A DNA stretch of 64,000 nucleotides from an uncultured Rhodopila sp. (GCF_903944925.1 NZ_CAJATU010000131.1:1-64000), one strand, 5' to 3'; positions 49,580 to 59,149 are shown, counted from the first letter of the stretch. Notes: a model not told the origin generated them from the sequence alone. Translations and numbers: made by a program.

Positions 49580-51553
49580 TCACGCACCCAGCGGCGCGGC
49601 GTCGGGGAACAATCCCCGCCGAACGCCGACAAGACCGAGCAGCGCGTCCGCCCGACCGGGTTCCGGTCCGGCCTCGGCCACGGCGTCAAGCGCCGCATCG
49701 ATCGCGGGCAGCACTGCCCCCTTGGCGATATCAGGCCGGTTGCCGCGGCGATAGTAAGCCGCCAACGCGTCCAGCATGGCGTCGATCCGCTCTCGCACCG
49801 GCGGCGTCACGCTATGCCGCGCCCGGCGCAGGTCGATGATGTTGAGGCCGACGCGAATGTCGGCGAGGGCATGCTCCGGCGCCTCTTGCGCTTCCGCAAT
49901 ACGCGGACCGATCAAACCGAGACGATCGAGCATCAACCCGGCGTAGCGCGCGCGGTCATGGCCGCCGCGCCGCTCGGCCGCAACGGCCAGCTCCAGCCGT
50001 ATCACCCGCATCAGGCGCCCCGCGATGAACCCGGCGCCGGCGGAGCGGATCAGTCGGGTGACGGTGGCGGCAATCACCAGGGCCAGCAGGAAGGCCAGGC
50101 CGGAGTTGACGAAGGTCGGGAAATCCGCGGCGTAGGCGTCCTGCAGCGCCAGCAATGTCGCGCCGTTCGCGGTGAAGGCGCGGCCGCCATTGGCGGTGGC
50201 CGGCATCGAGACCAAAATCCCGCCAAGCAGATAGGGCGGGGCCAGCACCAGCATCAGGGTCATGAAATCGGACGCGTGCGGCAGCACGCCGAACAGCAGA
50301 ACGCCATCGACGATCACTGCCGCGGCGGACCAGGCGAGAAAGGTCATGATCGCCGGCACCGGATCGTCCTGCGCGGCAAAGAAGCTGCACGCCACGGCGA
50401 CCAGTTCGGCCGCGACCGCTCCCTGCGGCCAGGCGGCAGCGATCCAGGCGGCGCAGCACAGCAGGATCGCCACGCCGCAGGCCACCGCCGAAAGCAGTGC
50501 CATGCCGTAGTCGCGATGCCAGGCGCTGGCGGCGGTGGCGTCGCGGGCAAAAAGCAACTCGGTTTCCGGCAGCGGGACAGCATGCCCCATCTGCCGGCGC
50601 AGCAGCGCGCAGTCGTGCATGATCCGGGTCAGGTCGCGCAGGCGCAGCGCCAGGCTGGTCAGCAGCAGCGCGGTCCAGTCGGAACGCGGGGCCAGCCATG
50701 CCTCCATCGCGTCGATGCGGTCGAGCAGCGCCTCGGCCGGCTGCCACGGGGCGGAGACCCACTCCGCGACATCGCCGGCCAGACGCGCCATCGCGGGCGG
50801 CATCGCCTCGCCGAGCGCGGCGACCCTGTCGGCGATCGAGGACAGCACCGGCAGCAGCATGATCATGCGCGACCGCAGCAGCCCGAATTGGCGGGTCTCC
50901 CAGCCGAGCGCGTCGTAGGCGAGCTGGCTGGCAAGCAGGTTGATCTCCACCGCGTCGGCGGCGAGGCGGCGGGCGCTGCGCTGCGGATCGCCTTCCCCGG
51001 CCAGCGCCTCGCGGCTCCAGCCGCGCGCGTTGGCCAGCCAGGCGTCGATGCGGTTGGAAAGGGCGGCGCCGACGGGGCGAGGGAAGACGACGGTGGCTAC
51101 CAGGCTGGCAAGGCTGACGCCGATGGCGATTTCCTGGAGGCGGGTCAGCGCGGTCTCGAAGATCGCGTCCGGGGCGGCGACCGAAGGGAAGCCGATGATC
51201 GCCGCGGTGTAGCCGGCCAGCATGGCGGCGTAACTGCGCGGGGTGCGGTCGAGCAGGGACAGATAGAGGCAGCCGGCGACCCAGATTGCGAGGGCCAGCG
51301 ACAGCAGCTCCGGCGCGTTGGCCAATGGCGGGACCAGGATGACGGCCGCGGTGGCACCGATGGCGGTGCCGCACAGGCGGAACACGGCTTTCGAGCGGGT
51401 CGCTCCCGACAGCGGCTGGGCGGCGATGTAGGCGGAGGCCATGGCCCAGTAAGGGCGGTCGAGCCCGAGCCGGAGGGCGATGTAAAGCGCGAGCATCGCC
51501 GCCGCGAAGGTCTTGGTGGCGAACAACCAGTCGCGGACGCCGGGCCATTGCAT
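49580..51553 (-). CDS. aaeB: FUSC-family inner-membrane exporter (AaeB-like)
   Basis: Large transporter of the fusaric acid resistance/aromatic acid efflux family, 657 residues. The N-terminal FUSC membrane half begins MQWPGVRDWLFATKTFAAAM and includes LDRPYWAMASAYIAAQPLSG and the family block AGCLYLSLLDRTPRSYAAML. A cytoplasmic helical domain sits in the middle, a second membrane half follows (ALLSAVACGVAILLCCAAWI, LPHASDFMTLMLVLAPPYLL), and a C-terminal helical domain ends the protein. Known members export hydroxylated aromatic acids or fusaric acid with an AaeA adaptor. It is the promoter-proximal gene of the operon. A divergent LysR regulator, common for aae operons, is not present. Confidence 0.92.
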   Translation of the reverse strand: MQWPGVRDWLFATKTFAAAMLALYIALRLGLDRPYWAMASAYIAAQPLSGATRSKAVFRLCGTAIGATAAVILVPPLANAPELLSLALAIWVAGCLYLSLLDRTPRSYAAMLAGYTAAIIGFPSVAAPDAIFETALTRLQEIAIGVSLASLVATVVFPRPVGAALSNRIDAWLANARGWSREALAGEGDPQRSARRLAADAVEINLLASQLAYDALGWETRQFGLLRSRMIMLLPVLSSIADRVAALGEAMPPAMARLAGDVAEWVSAPWQPAEALLDRIDAMEAWLAPRSDWTALLLTSLALRLRDLTRIMHDCALLRRQMGHAVPLPETELLFARDATAASAWHRDYGMALLSAVACGVAILLCCAAWIAAAWPQGAVAAELVAVACSFFAAQDDPVPAIMTFLAWSAAAVIVDGVLLFGVLPHASDFMTLMLVLAPPYLLGGILVSMPATANGGRAFTANGATLLALQDAYAADFPTFVNSGLAFLLALVIAATVTRLIRSAGAGFIAGRLMRVIRLELAVAAERRGGHDRARYAGLMLDRLGLIGPRIAEAQEAPEHALADIRVGLNIIDLRRARHSVTPPVRERIDAMLDALAAYYRRGNRPDIAKGAVLPAIDAALDAVAEAGPEPGRADALLGLVGVRRGLFPDAAPLGA

Positions 51554-51895
51554 GGGGTGGTAAACGAAGCGGCGGGGCCGAGGTTGCGATCACGGGTTGG
51601 CAGCGCCGGCGGTCAGTCGGGCGGCGGGAGGGCCTGGGTGGCGTGCCAAATCGGTCTGCTCTTAAGCTTTGATCTCGTTCCTGCCAGATTCCCTTCGGAT
51701 CGTGAGGAGTTGATCGGCTAGTGAGGAAACCGATCTGAACCGCGATATCATTACCGCGCCGGACGTGTCACACCATGCTCCTGCGTTCGTTCGGAGTTCA
51801 AACCCGGCGTACGACCCGCACCTGCCTGACGGGAGACCCGCGGCGGCATCGCCTGCCACCGCATATAATGGCTACCATGTCCATGGAGCAGAAAA
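51554..51895. promoter_or_regulatory. Intergenic region with possible -10 for the helical protein gene
   Basis: 342 bases between divergent genes with no ORF that I trust. A TATAAT at 51864-51869 lies about 27 bases before the ATG at 51896, but no good -35 is visible 17 bases upstream. The aaeB promoter should lie at the left end. Confidence 0.35.
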
Positions 51896-52291
51896 ATGAC
51901 GCTGGAATCCCTGAAAAAGAAGGCTCAGGACGCCCTCGAAACGGCAAGAGAGGCCGCTGAAAAGGCCGCTGCCACCGTCGGCGAAGCGGCCAGCAGCGCC
52001 GTCGAGAGCGTTCGGTCGGTTGCGCCGGACTCGTTCGAAAGCGCCGTCAAGGCCGTCACCGAAACCGCCTCCAGCGTGGCCGGGCGCGTCACCGAGACGG
52101 CGACGGAAGCCGTAGGAGCAATACGCGAATCACCGATTGGCCAGTCGATCGCCGAGGGCGCCGGCACGCTCGCCGAAACCGCCACCGACACGGGCAACCG
52201 GATCGCCCGCGCGGCACAGGCCGCGAGCGAAGCCTTCAACGCCGAGCCGCCCGCAAAGACTGGTGAAGTAACGAACCCGCCGAAGCAATAA
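51896..52291 (+). CDS. Ala/Thr/Glu-rich helical repeat protein (LEA-like)
   Basis: Protein of 131 residues, almost wholly amphipathic helix, with an 11-residue-like repeat of Ala, Glu, Thr and Val (KKKAQDALETAREAAEKAAA, SSAVESVRSVAPDSFES, VTETASSVAGRVTETATEAV). The tail (EPPAKTGEVTNPPKQ) is disordered. Such composition occurs in LEA-like and membrane- or envelope-associated stress proteins; no family domain is certain. No signal peptide, no Cys, no Trp. ATG 51896 follows GGAGCAG. It stands alone between the FUSC gene and a convergent MFS gene. A stress-protection role is inference. Confidence 0.6.
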   Translation: MTLESLKKKAQDALETAREAAEKAAATVGEAASSAVESVRSVAPDSFESAVKAVTETASSVAGRVTETATEAVGAIRESPIGQSIAEGAGTLAETATDTGNRIARAAQAASEAFNAEPPAKTGEVTNPPKQ

Positions 52292-52302
52292 CCGCCGTCG
52301 CG

Positions 52303-53472
52303 TCACGCGCGCACCAGCATCGTTTCATGCGATGCCAGTGCGCGGTGCAGCATATAGATCGGCACCGCCAGCACCGAGATCGCCGCCGCGGCCAGCAGCC
52401 CACCCTCCGGCCGTCCGGCATGATCCGCGACGATGCCGGCCAGCGTCGGCGCGAACGAACCGCCCAGGTAATACAGCGTATAGAACAGGCTCATGCCGAC
52501 GGTGCGGTTCTCCGGCCGGGCCGAGAGGGTGCCGATGGCCATGATGACGCCGGGATGGATCGCCCCCAGCACGCCAAGCACAACCGCCCAGGCCAGCGGC
52601 CATCCCGCCAAGGCGCCGCCCACCATCCCGACGACCAGGCACAGCGTGCCGATGAGGAAAATCCGGAACCCGCCGAAGCGTGCCGCCAGGCTGCCGCCGA
52701 ACAGGATCGCCGGCACATTGCCCCAGGTGGCGACGGTCATCACCACGCCAACCAGCGCCACGCCATAGCCGCGCGACGCCAGGCTGGCGGGAAGGTAGGA
52801 CAGGAAGGCGGAATAGCCGCTGGTGTAGGCCGTCCAGGCCAGGCCGGCGATCACCAGCAGCAGGCACTCCCGCCGGCTTGGCAACGAGAACCGTCTCGGC
52901 ACCGGCGGCGCATGCGGCGGAGTGCGATAGCTGCCCAGAAACAGCACCAGGGCCAGGGCCGCCGGAACGGCGCCGGTCAGGAATGCGCCGCGCAGGCCGT
53001 ACGCCGATTGCACCGGCGGCAGCACCAGCCCTGCCAATCCCATGCCGACGGCAAAGGCGGATACCGAGACGCTGATGCCGATCATGAAGCGCGGGCCGGT
53101 GAACCAGTCGGCGATGATCTTGCCTTGCAGGACGATCATCGCGACTGCCCCCGCCCCGGCGGCGGTGCGGCCCACCGCGATGCCGGCCGGTCCGTCGGAC
53201 CAGGCGCTGATGCAGGCTCCGGCGGTCATCAGCAGCAACCCGGCGCCCAGCACCACGCGGTCGCCGAACCGCCGCCCGAGCAGCCCGAGCGGCACGGCGA
53301 TGAACACCCCCAGCACGTTGTAGGCGCCGATCAGGCTGCCGATTTCGGCGTAACTCAGGCCGAAGCGGTTGACGAGACCGGGCGTGAGGGTGGCGACAGT
53401 CTGGAACTGGTAGCCGAAGGCGATGCGCCCGAGCGCCATGGCCGTCAGGATGATCCAAGGGCGAAGCTGCAT
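52303..53472 (-). CDS. MFS transporter
   Basis: Inner-membrane transporter of 389 residues with 12 predicted helices. It begins MQLRPWIILTAMALGRIAFG, has GLLGRRFGDRVVLGAGLLLM (motif A after helix 2), and the central loop APPVPRRFSLPSRRECLLL. It resembles the CynX/NimT-type group that moves cyanate, nitrate-like or small organic compounds, but the substrate is not fixed by sequence. ATG 53472 is chosen over the longer frame to 53544 because the extra residues are Arg/Pro-rich and not hydrophobic. The gene is convergent with the helical protein gene, divergent from hslO. Confidence 0.87.
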   Translation of the reverse strand: MQLRPWIILTAMALGRIAFGYQFQTVATLTPGLVNRFGLSYAEIGSLIGAYNVLGVFIAVPLGLLGRRFGDRVVLGAGLLLMTAGACISAWSDGPAGIAVGRTAAGAGAVAMIVLQGKIIADWFTGPRFMIGISVSVSAFAVGMGLAGLVLPPVQSAYGLRGAFLTGAVPAALALVLFLGSYRTPPHAPPVPRRFSLPSRRECLLLVIAGLAWTAYTSGYSAFLSYLPASLASRGYGVALVGVVMTVATWGNVPAILFGGSLAARFGGFRIFLIGTLCLVVGMVGGALAGWPLAWAVVLGVLGAIHPGVIMAIGTLSARPENRTVGMSLFYTLYYLGGSFAPTLAGIVADHAGRPEGGLLAAAAISVLAVPIYMLHRALASHETMLVRA

Positions 53473-53620
53473 ACGTCTCCTCGTGCCGGTCTGCGCCGGA
53501 CGTCGCGGCGACCCTACCGGCGGCGCCCGCGACTGACCAGCCACGCGCCTCGCCGGATTCGACGTGCCCCGCGGTGAACAGCGGGTAGCAGCGGGCGGGC
53601 CGGTCGCCTATCTTGCATTG

Positions 53621-54592
53621 ATGCACGAAACACCTGCCTTTCTCGACAGCGGCCGCCCGCCGGTTCCGGACCTTGTCTTGCCGCGCGGCGTCCTGCCGTT
53701 TTTCCTGCCGCAGCGCCCGGTGCGCGGGCGCCTGGTGCGGCTTGGTCCGCTGGCCGACGCACTGCTCAGCCGGCACGAACACCACCCCGCCGTCACCCGG
53801 CTGGTGGGTGAGGCACTGGCGCTGGCCGCCGGGCTGTCCACCGCGCTGAAGTTCCGCGGCTCGTTCAGCCTGCAGGCCAAGGGCGACGGGCCGGTGCCGA
53901 TCCTGCTGGCCGATTGCACCGATGCGGGGGAGTTGCGCGGCTACGCCCACACCTCGCCCGAGAAGCTGGCGGCGCTGCTGGAAGCCGATGCGTCGCCCGC
54001 GGCCGGATCGCTGCTGGGCAGCGGTTACCTGGCGTTCACCGTCGATCAGGGCGGCAACCAGAACCGGCACCAGGGCATCGTGGCGATCGAAGGCGAGTCT
54101 TTGGCCGAGATGGTGTTGCATTACTTCGACACCAGCGAGCAGCTCCGCTGCCAGGTGCGGCTGGCCTGCGCCCAGACCGCGGCCGGGTGGCGGGCCGGGG
54201 CGCTGATCCTGGAGAAGGTGGCAGGCGCGGGCGGCATCGACCCGGACATGGATGCCGCGGCGCAGGAGGAAAGCTGGCGGACCGCGACGATGCTCGCATC
54301 CACCCTGACCGACCAGGAACTGCTTGACGACGAACTGCCGGCCGATCGGCTGTTGTACCGGTTGTTTCATACCGAGGGGGTGGCGGCGGACCGGGCAAGG
54401 GCGCTGTCGTTCGGGTGCCGCTGTTCCCGGGCGCGGCTGGCCAGCATTCTGGAGGGTTTCCCGGCGGACGATCTGGACCACATGGCGGCTGAGTCCGAGA
54501 TCATGATGACATGCGAGTTCTGCAACTACACGTTTCGTTTCCCGCGTGACGATGTGCGTGGCAAGGAAGCGGCGGAGCCGGGGAAGACGTAA
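53621..54592 (+). CDS. hslO: Hsp33 redox-regulated chaperone
   Basis: Holdase activated by oxidation, cytoplasmic, 323 residues. The N-terminal domain has GRLVRLGPLADALLSRH and the substrate-binding part FVDxSG-like blocks QAKGDGPVPILLADCTDAGE and YLAFTVDQG. The zinc-binding redox switch is at the C-terminus: CRC in SFGCRCSRARL and CxxC in MTCEFCNYTF, the full CxC...CxxC set. Oxidative or heat stress releases zinc and turns on chaperone activity. ATG 53621 matches the family N-terminus. It is monocistronic here. Confidence 0.94.
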   Translation: MHETPAFLDSGRPPVPDLVLPRGVLPFFLPQRPVRGRLVRLGPLADALLSRHEHHPAVTRLVGEALALAAGLSTALKFRGSFSLQAKGDGPVPILLADCTDAGELRGYAHTSPEKLAALLEADASPAAGSLLGSGYLAFTVDQGGNQNRHQGIVAIEGESLAEMVLHYFDTSEQLRCQVRLACAQTAAGWRAGALILEKVAGAGGIDPDMDAAAQEESWRTATMLASTLTDQELLDDELPADRLLYRLFHTEGVAADRARALSFGCRCSRARLASILEGFPADDLDHMAAESEIMMTCEFCNYTFRFPRDDVRGKEAAEPGKT

Positions 54593-54943
54593 TTTCCTTA
54601 GCTCTTTCATGCCTCATTCAGCGGTGGCGGCAGGGCCGTTGGCCGTCGTGGCCATTGCCGACTCGACCCTGTTGCGTGAATCCGCGCATAACAGGACCGT
54701 CGCGCCCCGACCCGACTCAAGGCCGCGTCAACCTCAGTGCTCTGCTCCCTGGTGAGAACGAAGGTTCTCGCCGTAAGCGTCTTCTTGTCGCACTTGAGGT
54801 AAATGGGAGGTCAAGGGCGCAGGCTTGTCCGGCGACGGCCACCGCCGCCTTGGACTGGGCTTCGGTGCTCGCCGGATTGGCGATCTCCCACTTGACGGTT
54901 GGAAGGAAAACCGATCCGATCTGCTAAAAATCGGGAGGCCGCG
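54593..54943. other. Intergenic region, no gene recognised
   Basis: 351 bases after hslO. A minus-strand frame through about 54720-54910 reads partly like protein (TVKWEIANPASTEAQSK), but it has no start, no end and no homologue I know. The only firm element is the GGGAGG ribosome binding site for the next gene. Confidence 0.4.
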
Positions 54944-56095
54944 ATGGAGACGGACGAGGCTGGAGACCTGCTCGGTGGCGCGCGGGCGCTGGAGCCGCTG
55001 GTAGAATCGCTGCGTAACCGGTTCGATAACGCGCGGCAGTTGCCGTCTGAACTGGTCGATGCCATCGGCGATGCGAAGCTGTTCTCCATGTGGCTGCCGC
55101 GGGCGCTCGGCGGCCCCGAACTGCCGCCGCTTTCGTTTCTTGAAGTGATCGAAGAACTGTCCCGGCAGGACGGCTCCGTGGGCTGGTGCACGGTCATTCC
55201 GGCCGGTTATGGACGCCTGGCCGGCGGCATGGCGCAACACACCGCCAGCGAAATCTTCGGCTCAGGCCGGGCGGTTCTGGTCGGCACCCTCAATCCGGCC
55301 GGCAAAGCCGAACCGGTTCCCGGCGGGTATCGCGTAACCGGACGCTGGAGCTATGGCAGTTTCATTACTCACAGCCAATGGGTGCTCGGCGGCTGCATCG
55401 TGCAGGGCGACAGCGGCGCGGCTGTGCGCCTGTGCATCTTCCCGCGCGCCGATGTCGAGGTGTTCGACATCTGGCATGTCGGCGGCCTGCGCGGCACCGG
55501 AAGCAACGACTACCAGGTCACGGACGTTTTTGTCCCGGAAGAACGGGCCGTGCCGATCCCGGGATTTTCGCCGGTGCCGGTGCAGCCGGGGGCGCTGTAT
55601 GCGGTGCCGATGCTGGCCACCTTCGTGTCCTGCATCGCCATCGTTACGCTCGGCATCGCGCGGGCCTCGATCGAGGCGCTGATGCAGATCGCCTCGGCCA
55701 AGACGCCGACCGGATCCGATGCGGTCCTGCGCGAGAAGCCCTCGGTGCAAACCGATCTGGCGCGGGCCGAGGCGCTGGTGCGGTCAGGCCGGGCGTTCCT
55801 GTTCGATGCGCTGGGGGCGTGTTGGGACGATGCGCTGGCGGGACGGCCGGCGACCCTGCAACGCCGGGCGCTGGTGCGGCTGGCGGCATGCCAGGCCACG
55901 CAGAACGCCGTCCAGGCGGTTGACCTGATGTATGCCTGCGGCGGTGGGACGTCGCTGTTCGAGGGCAACCGGCTGGAGCGGTGCTTCCGTGACGTCCACG
56001 CGGGCGCCCAGCATTTCGCCGTCGCCCCGCTCAGCAATCTCGAGCCGATCGGCCGCGTGTTGTTCGGGCTTGATCCGGGCCGGGCGCGGTTCTGA
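54944..56095 (+). CDS. Acyl-CoA dehydrogenase-fold flavoprotein (HpaB/DszC-like monooxygenase type)
   Basis: Protein of 383 residues with the acyl-CoA dehydrogenase fold. N-terminal helices contain LPSELVDAIGDAKLFSMWLP and EVIEELSRQDGSVGWCTVIP. The middle beta domain reads GYRVTGRWSYGSFITHSQWV, where WxYxS is typical for flavin-dependent monooxygenases of this fold (DszC, HpaB, HsaA) rather than true dehydrogenases. The C-terminal helical domain ends RCFRDVHAGAQHFAVAPLSN, with the conserved RDVHA. No catalytic Glu of acyl-CoA dehydrogenases is clear. Such proteins need a flavin reductase, not found nearby. ATG 54944 follows GGGAGG. Confidence 0.85.
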   Translation: METDEAGDLLGGARALEPLVESLRNRFDNARQLPSELVDAIGDAKLFSMWLPRALGGPELPPLSFLEVIEELSRQDGSVGWCTVIPAGYGRLAGGMAQHTASEIFGSGRAVLVGTLNPAGKAEPVPGGYRVTGRWSYGSFITHSQWVLGGCIVQGDSGAAVRLCIFPRADVEVFDIWHVGGLRGTGSNDYQVTDVFVPEERAVPIPGFSPVPVQPGALYAVPMLATFVSCIAIVTLGIARASIEALMQIASAKTPTGSDAVLREKPSVQTDLARAEALVRSGRAFLFDALGACWDDALAGRPATLQRRALVRLAACQATQNAVQAVDLMYACGGGTSLFEGNRLERCFRDVHAGAQHFAVAPLSNLEPIGRVLFGLDPGRARF

Positions 56096-56120
56096 GGAGT
56101 CGCAGCCGTCCGCCGGGCAT

Positions 56121-56160
56121 GGCGTGGATGGCGGCCCTCCGGCCGCCATGATGATGACGG
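56121..56160. repeat. Single copy of the palindromic intergenic repeat
   Basis: On the complement it reads ATGGCGGCC-GGAG-GGCCGCCAT followed by CCACGCC: a 9-bp stem and a four-base loop, the same design and flank as the two copies at 17786-17873. It lies between the convergent flavoprotein and ABC1 kinase genes. Confidence 0.7.
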
Positions 56161-56163
56161 AGC

Positions 56164-57507
56164 TTATCGCGCCAGCGGCACCCCGGCCTCTTTCAGCGCC
56201 GCCGCCTGACGCGCCGCCAGTTCCGCCTCGTTGAAGCCGTCGGTCAGCTCGTGGAACAGCTTGCTCCAGTTCAGCTCCGCCTTCAGGCGCAGGAACACCC
56301 CGCCCAGGCCGAGTGCCGAGCGGTCCATCAGCACGAACTCCCGCGGCGGCATCACGCCGCCGGTGCGCTGCAGGCCGGCATGCACCCGCTGCGCGACTTC
56401 GCGGCCGAACATCGGATCGTCCGATTCCTGGATGCGGCGGACGCGGTCCTGGGTCAGCGGTTCGTACAGGAATCGTGCCCATTCATTCAGCACGTCCATC
56501 TTCTCCTGCGACAAATCGGCAAAACCCCAGCTTTCGTAGGCCTGGCGCGCCTTGTCGTCGTCGCGGTCGCGCACCGCCTCGAACAACTCGTTCACGCCGC
56601 GCACGAACTTCGTGCCGAACACCCGGATCGCGCCGAAATCCAGCAGGTTGACGCTGCCGTCGGGCTTCACCTGGTAGTTGCCGAGATGCGGGTCGCCGTG
56701 GATCACGCCGAAGCGGTAGAACGGCACGTACCAGGCGCGGAACAGCGCCTCGGCGATGCGGTTGCGTTCCTCCTGCGGCGGGTCCTCGGCCAAACGCTGC
56801 ATCAGCGGGCGGCCATCCAGCCAGGTCATCGTCAGCAGCCGCTTGGTGCTGTAGCCGGTAATCGGCACCGGCACGTGGACGCTGGGGTGATCCTTCAGCA
56901 TGATCGTGTAGAGACGCATCTGCGCCGCCTCACGCTCGTAATCGAGTTCCTCGCGCAGGCGTTCGCGCAGCTCCTTGTAGATCTCGTCCTGGTGGATGGC
57001 GTTGTCCATCCGCTGGTACACCGCCATCGCCATCTTCATCTGCCGCAGATCGGCCTCAACCGTGCTGGGCATGTCGGGATACTGCAGCTTGCAGGCCACA
57101 TCCATGCCGTCCGGCAAGGTCGCGCGGTGCACCTGGCCGAGGCTGGCCGCCGCCGCCGCCTCGTGCGTGAAGGAGCGGAATTTCGACATCCAGTCCGGAC
57201 CCAGCTCGCTCGCCATGCGGCGGCGGACGAAGTTCCAGCCCATCGGCGGGGCGTTGGCCTGCAACTGAGCGAGTTCCAGCGCATACTCCGCCGGCAAGGC
57301 GTCGGGGACGGTGGACAGGAACTGCGCCACCTTCATCAGCGGCCCCTTCAGGCCGCCGAGGATCGCCTTCAGATCCTCCGCATGCGCCGCGCGGTCGGTT
57401 TTGATGCCGAACACACGCTCCCCTGCGACACGGGCCGCGATGCCGCCGACAGCTCCGGATGTGCGGGCGAGGCGCCGGATTTCGCCAAACAGGTTACTAC
57501 CGGACAT
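56164..57507 (-). CDS. ABC1/UbiB-family atypical kinase
   Basis: Protein of 447 residues of the ABC1/ADCK/UbiB family, which in bacteria supports ubiquinone synthesis or lipid-related functions. Motifs are the KxGQ-like GPLMKVAQFLSTVPDALP (Gly is Ala here, as in a bacterial subgroup), ELAQLQANAPPM, the Ala-rich nucleotide loop AAAAASLGQVHRATLPDG, the catalytic HGDPHLGNYQ and the metal-binding LLDFGAIR. There is no clear membrane helix at the C-terminus, unlike UbiB, so it is probably an ADCK-like paralogue rather than the ubiquinone operon UbiB. No ubiE or ubiJ is near. Length is normal. Confidence 0.9.
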   Translation of the reverse strand: MSGSNLFGEIRRLARTSGAVGGIAARVAGERVFGIKTDRAAHAEDLKAILGGLKGPLMKVAQFLSTVPDALPAEYALELAQLQANAPPMGWNFVRRRMASELGPDWMSKFRSFTHEAAAAASLGQVHRATLPDGMDVACKLQYPDMPSTVEADLRQMKMAMAVYQRMDNAIHQDEIYKELRERLREELDYEREAAQMRLYTIMLKDHPSVHVPVPITGYSTKRLLTMTWLDGRPLMQRLAEDPPQEERNRIAEALFRAWYVPFYRFGVIHGDPHLGNYQVKPDGSVNLLDFGAIRVFGTKFVRGVNELFEAVRDRDDDKARQAYESWGFADLSQEKMDVLNEWARFLYEPLTQDRVRRIQESDDPMFGREVAQRVHAGLQRTGGVMPPREFVLMDRSALGLGGVFLRLKAELNWSKLFHELTDGFNEAELAARQAAALKEAGVPLAR

Positions 57508-57603
57508 TAAGGAAACGCGCTGAAAAGCTTGCCAAGGTCATCAGGTCACTCTCGTTCGGGGACGCATTAAGGATATTTGCCGCACGTCCGCGATTGCAAC
57601 CCG

Positions 57604-58554
57604 CTATCCGGCCTTCGCCCTGGTCTCCATCGCTTCGGCCAGACGTTGTGGATCAACTTTGATCTCGATACCAGCCCGTTCGGTCTGCAGCGCCATGATC
57701 ACACGGGAGTCTTTTTGGCCCCAGCCGCGGTTCATCCCCTCCGAGAGGTCGGCCAGTGCGAGGCTGGCGAGGCGCATCGGCACGTTCAGCTCGCGGCCGA
57801 GGGCGGTGGCGAGCGACACGTCCTTGTGCGCCAGCCTCAGCGCGAAGGCGGCCGGCTCGTATTGATCGGGCAGGAACTGGTCGGTTAGCGACTCGAAGGC
57901 GCCGCGGCGGCCGACGGCGCCCTGGCGGACGGCTTGCCAGATGGCGAGCGGCTCGATCCCGGCCTTGATGCCGAGGCTGAAGACCTCGGCCGCGGCGGCG
58001 GTGGCGATGTAGCCGTAGCAGTTGTGCACCAGCTTGGCGACCGAGCCGGCGCCGATGGGGCCGACGAGCGTGGCCTGGTCGCCGATGGCGTCGAGGATCG
58101 GCTTGCATTTTGCGAACACGGCCTGGTCGCCGCCGCACCAGATGGCGAGCTTGCCGCTGGCGGCTCCCTTGGGGCCGCCGCTGACCGGGGCGTCGAGCAA
58201 GTGGGCTTGCTTGTTGGCGTATTCGGCGTGGGCGCGGCGCACGGTGGCGGGGGCGTTGGTGGTCAGGTCGAAATGCGCGGTGCCCGGGCGGATGGCGGAG
58301 AGGATGCCGTGTTCGCTGTAGACGACCTGTTCGAACTCGGGCGGCCCGGGCAGGGAGGTGAAGATGATGTCGGACTCCGCGGCCAGCGCGGCCGGGCTGG
58401 CGGCCCATAGGGCGCCGTTGTGTTCGAGGGCGACGGCGGCGTTTTTGTTCAGGTCGTGCAAGATCAGGGTGTGGCCTTGCGGCTGGATGGCTTTCTGCAG
58501 GTTGGCGGCCATGAGGGCGCCCATGGTGCCGAGGCCGATGAAGCCGGCCTTCAC
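57604..58554 (-). CDS. NAD(P)-dependent 3-hydroxyisobutyrate dehydrogenase-like reductase
   Basis: Beta-hydroxyacid dehydrogenase family protein, 316 residues. The Rossmann motif is FIGLGTMGALMAANLQKA. The substrate-binding DAPVSGGPKGAASGKLA is the family signature, and the catalytic Lys lies in AGSVAKLVHNCYGYI (normal: K..NN). Other members are tartronate semialdehyde reductase and glyoxylate reductase; the exact substrate is open. It is translationally coupled: its ATG at 58554 overlaps the stop of the carboxymuconolactone decarboxylase-like gene by four bases. The pair suggests a small catabolic unit. Confidence 0.9.
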   Translation of the reverse strand: MKAGFIGLGTMGALMAANLQKAIQPQGHTLILHDLNKNAAVALEHNGALWAASPAALAAESDIIFTSLPGPPEFEQVVYSEHGILSAIRPGTAHFDLTTNAPATVRRAHAEYANKQAHLLDAPVSGGPKGAASGKLAIWCGGDQAVFAKCKPILDAIGDQATLVGPIGAGSVAKLVHNCYGYIATAAAAEVFSLGIKAGIEPLAIWQAVRQGAVGRRGAFESLTDQFLPDQYEPAAFALRLAHKDVSLATALGRELNVPMRLASLALADLSEGMNRGWGQKDSRVIMALQTERAGIEIKVDPQRLAEAMETRAKAG

Positions 58555-58877
58555 GGATTGGCCTCGAAGATGTCGCGGGCGATGTTGGCGGCGGACATGG
58601 CGGCGGGCCAGCCGGCGTAGAATGCGACGTGGGTGATCATTTCGGAGATCTCTGTCCGCGTCAGGCCGTTGTCGAGGGCGCGCTGGAGGTGCCCCTTGAG
58701 CTGCTCCGGCCGGTAGGTGGCGGTGAGAACGGCGATGGTGATCAGGCTGCGGTCGCGTTTCGAGAGCTCGGGGCGTTCCCAGATGTCGCCGAACAGGACG
58801 TCGTCGGTGAGCTCGATCAGCTTGGGAACGGTGGCACGGACGCGGTCGCGGGGGTTGGATGCGGGGGGGCGGGTCAT
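58551..58877 (-). CDS. Carboxymuconolactone decarboxylase family protein
   Basis: Small all-helical protein of 108 residues. It has the CMD core: VPKLIELTDDVLFGDIW, RDRSLITIAVLTATYRPEQL, HLQRALDNGLTRTEISEMI and the active-site helix THVAFYAGWPAAMSA, where His, Tyr and Trp of HxxxYxGW are kept. No CxxC is present, so it is not an AhpD peroxidase. Known PcaC-type members decarboxylate carboxymuconolactone; many short homologues have unknown roles. The ATG at 58877 is chosen over the frame to 58982 by family length. It is the first gene of the coupled pair with the dehydrogenase. Confidence 0.88.
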   Translation of the reverse strand: MTRPPASNPRDRVRATVPKLIELTDDVLFGDIWERPELSKRDRSLITIAVLTATYRPEQLKGHLQRALDNGLTRTEISEMITHVAFYAGWPAAMSAANIARDIFEANP

Positions 58878-59149
58878 GGGTTGTGCTCTGGTTGGGGTTC
58901 GGAGGAGATTGGATACAATGGCGGCGGGGGAGTCCAATGGGGGATGTGCGAAGGCGAATAGGACGAGGGGCGCCGGCGTCACCCGAATGCCGGGAAATCG
59001 CCCGCTCCTCGCTGCTGGCAGGCTGATAGCTGGCTTTTCAAAATGCCGCAGTGAGCCTGCCGAAACCGATCATCGGCAGTCCGGGTAGGTTGTCCAACGG
59101 CTGACCTTCGGCTCCGATCAACAGGACTCATGCCGTTACTGTGGCGTGA

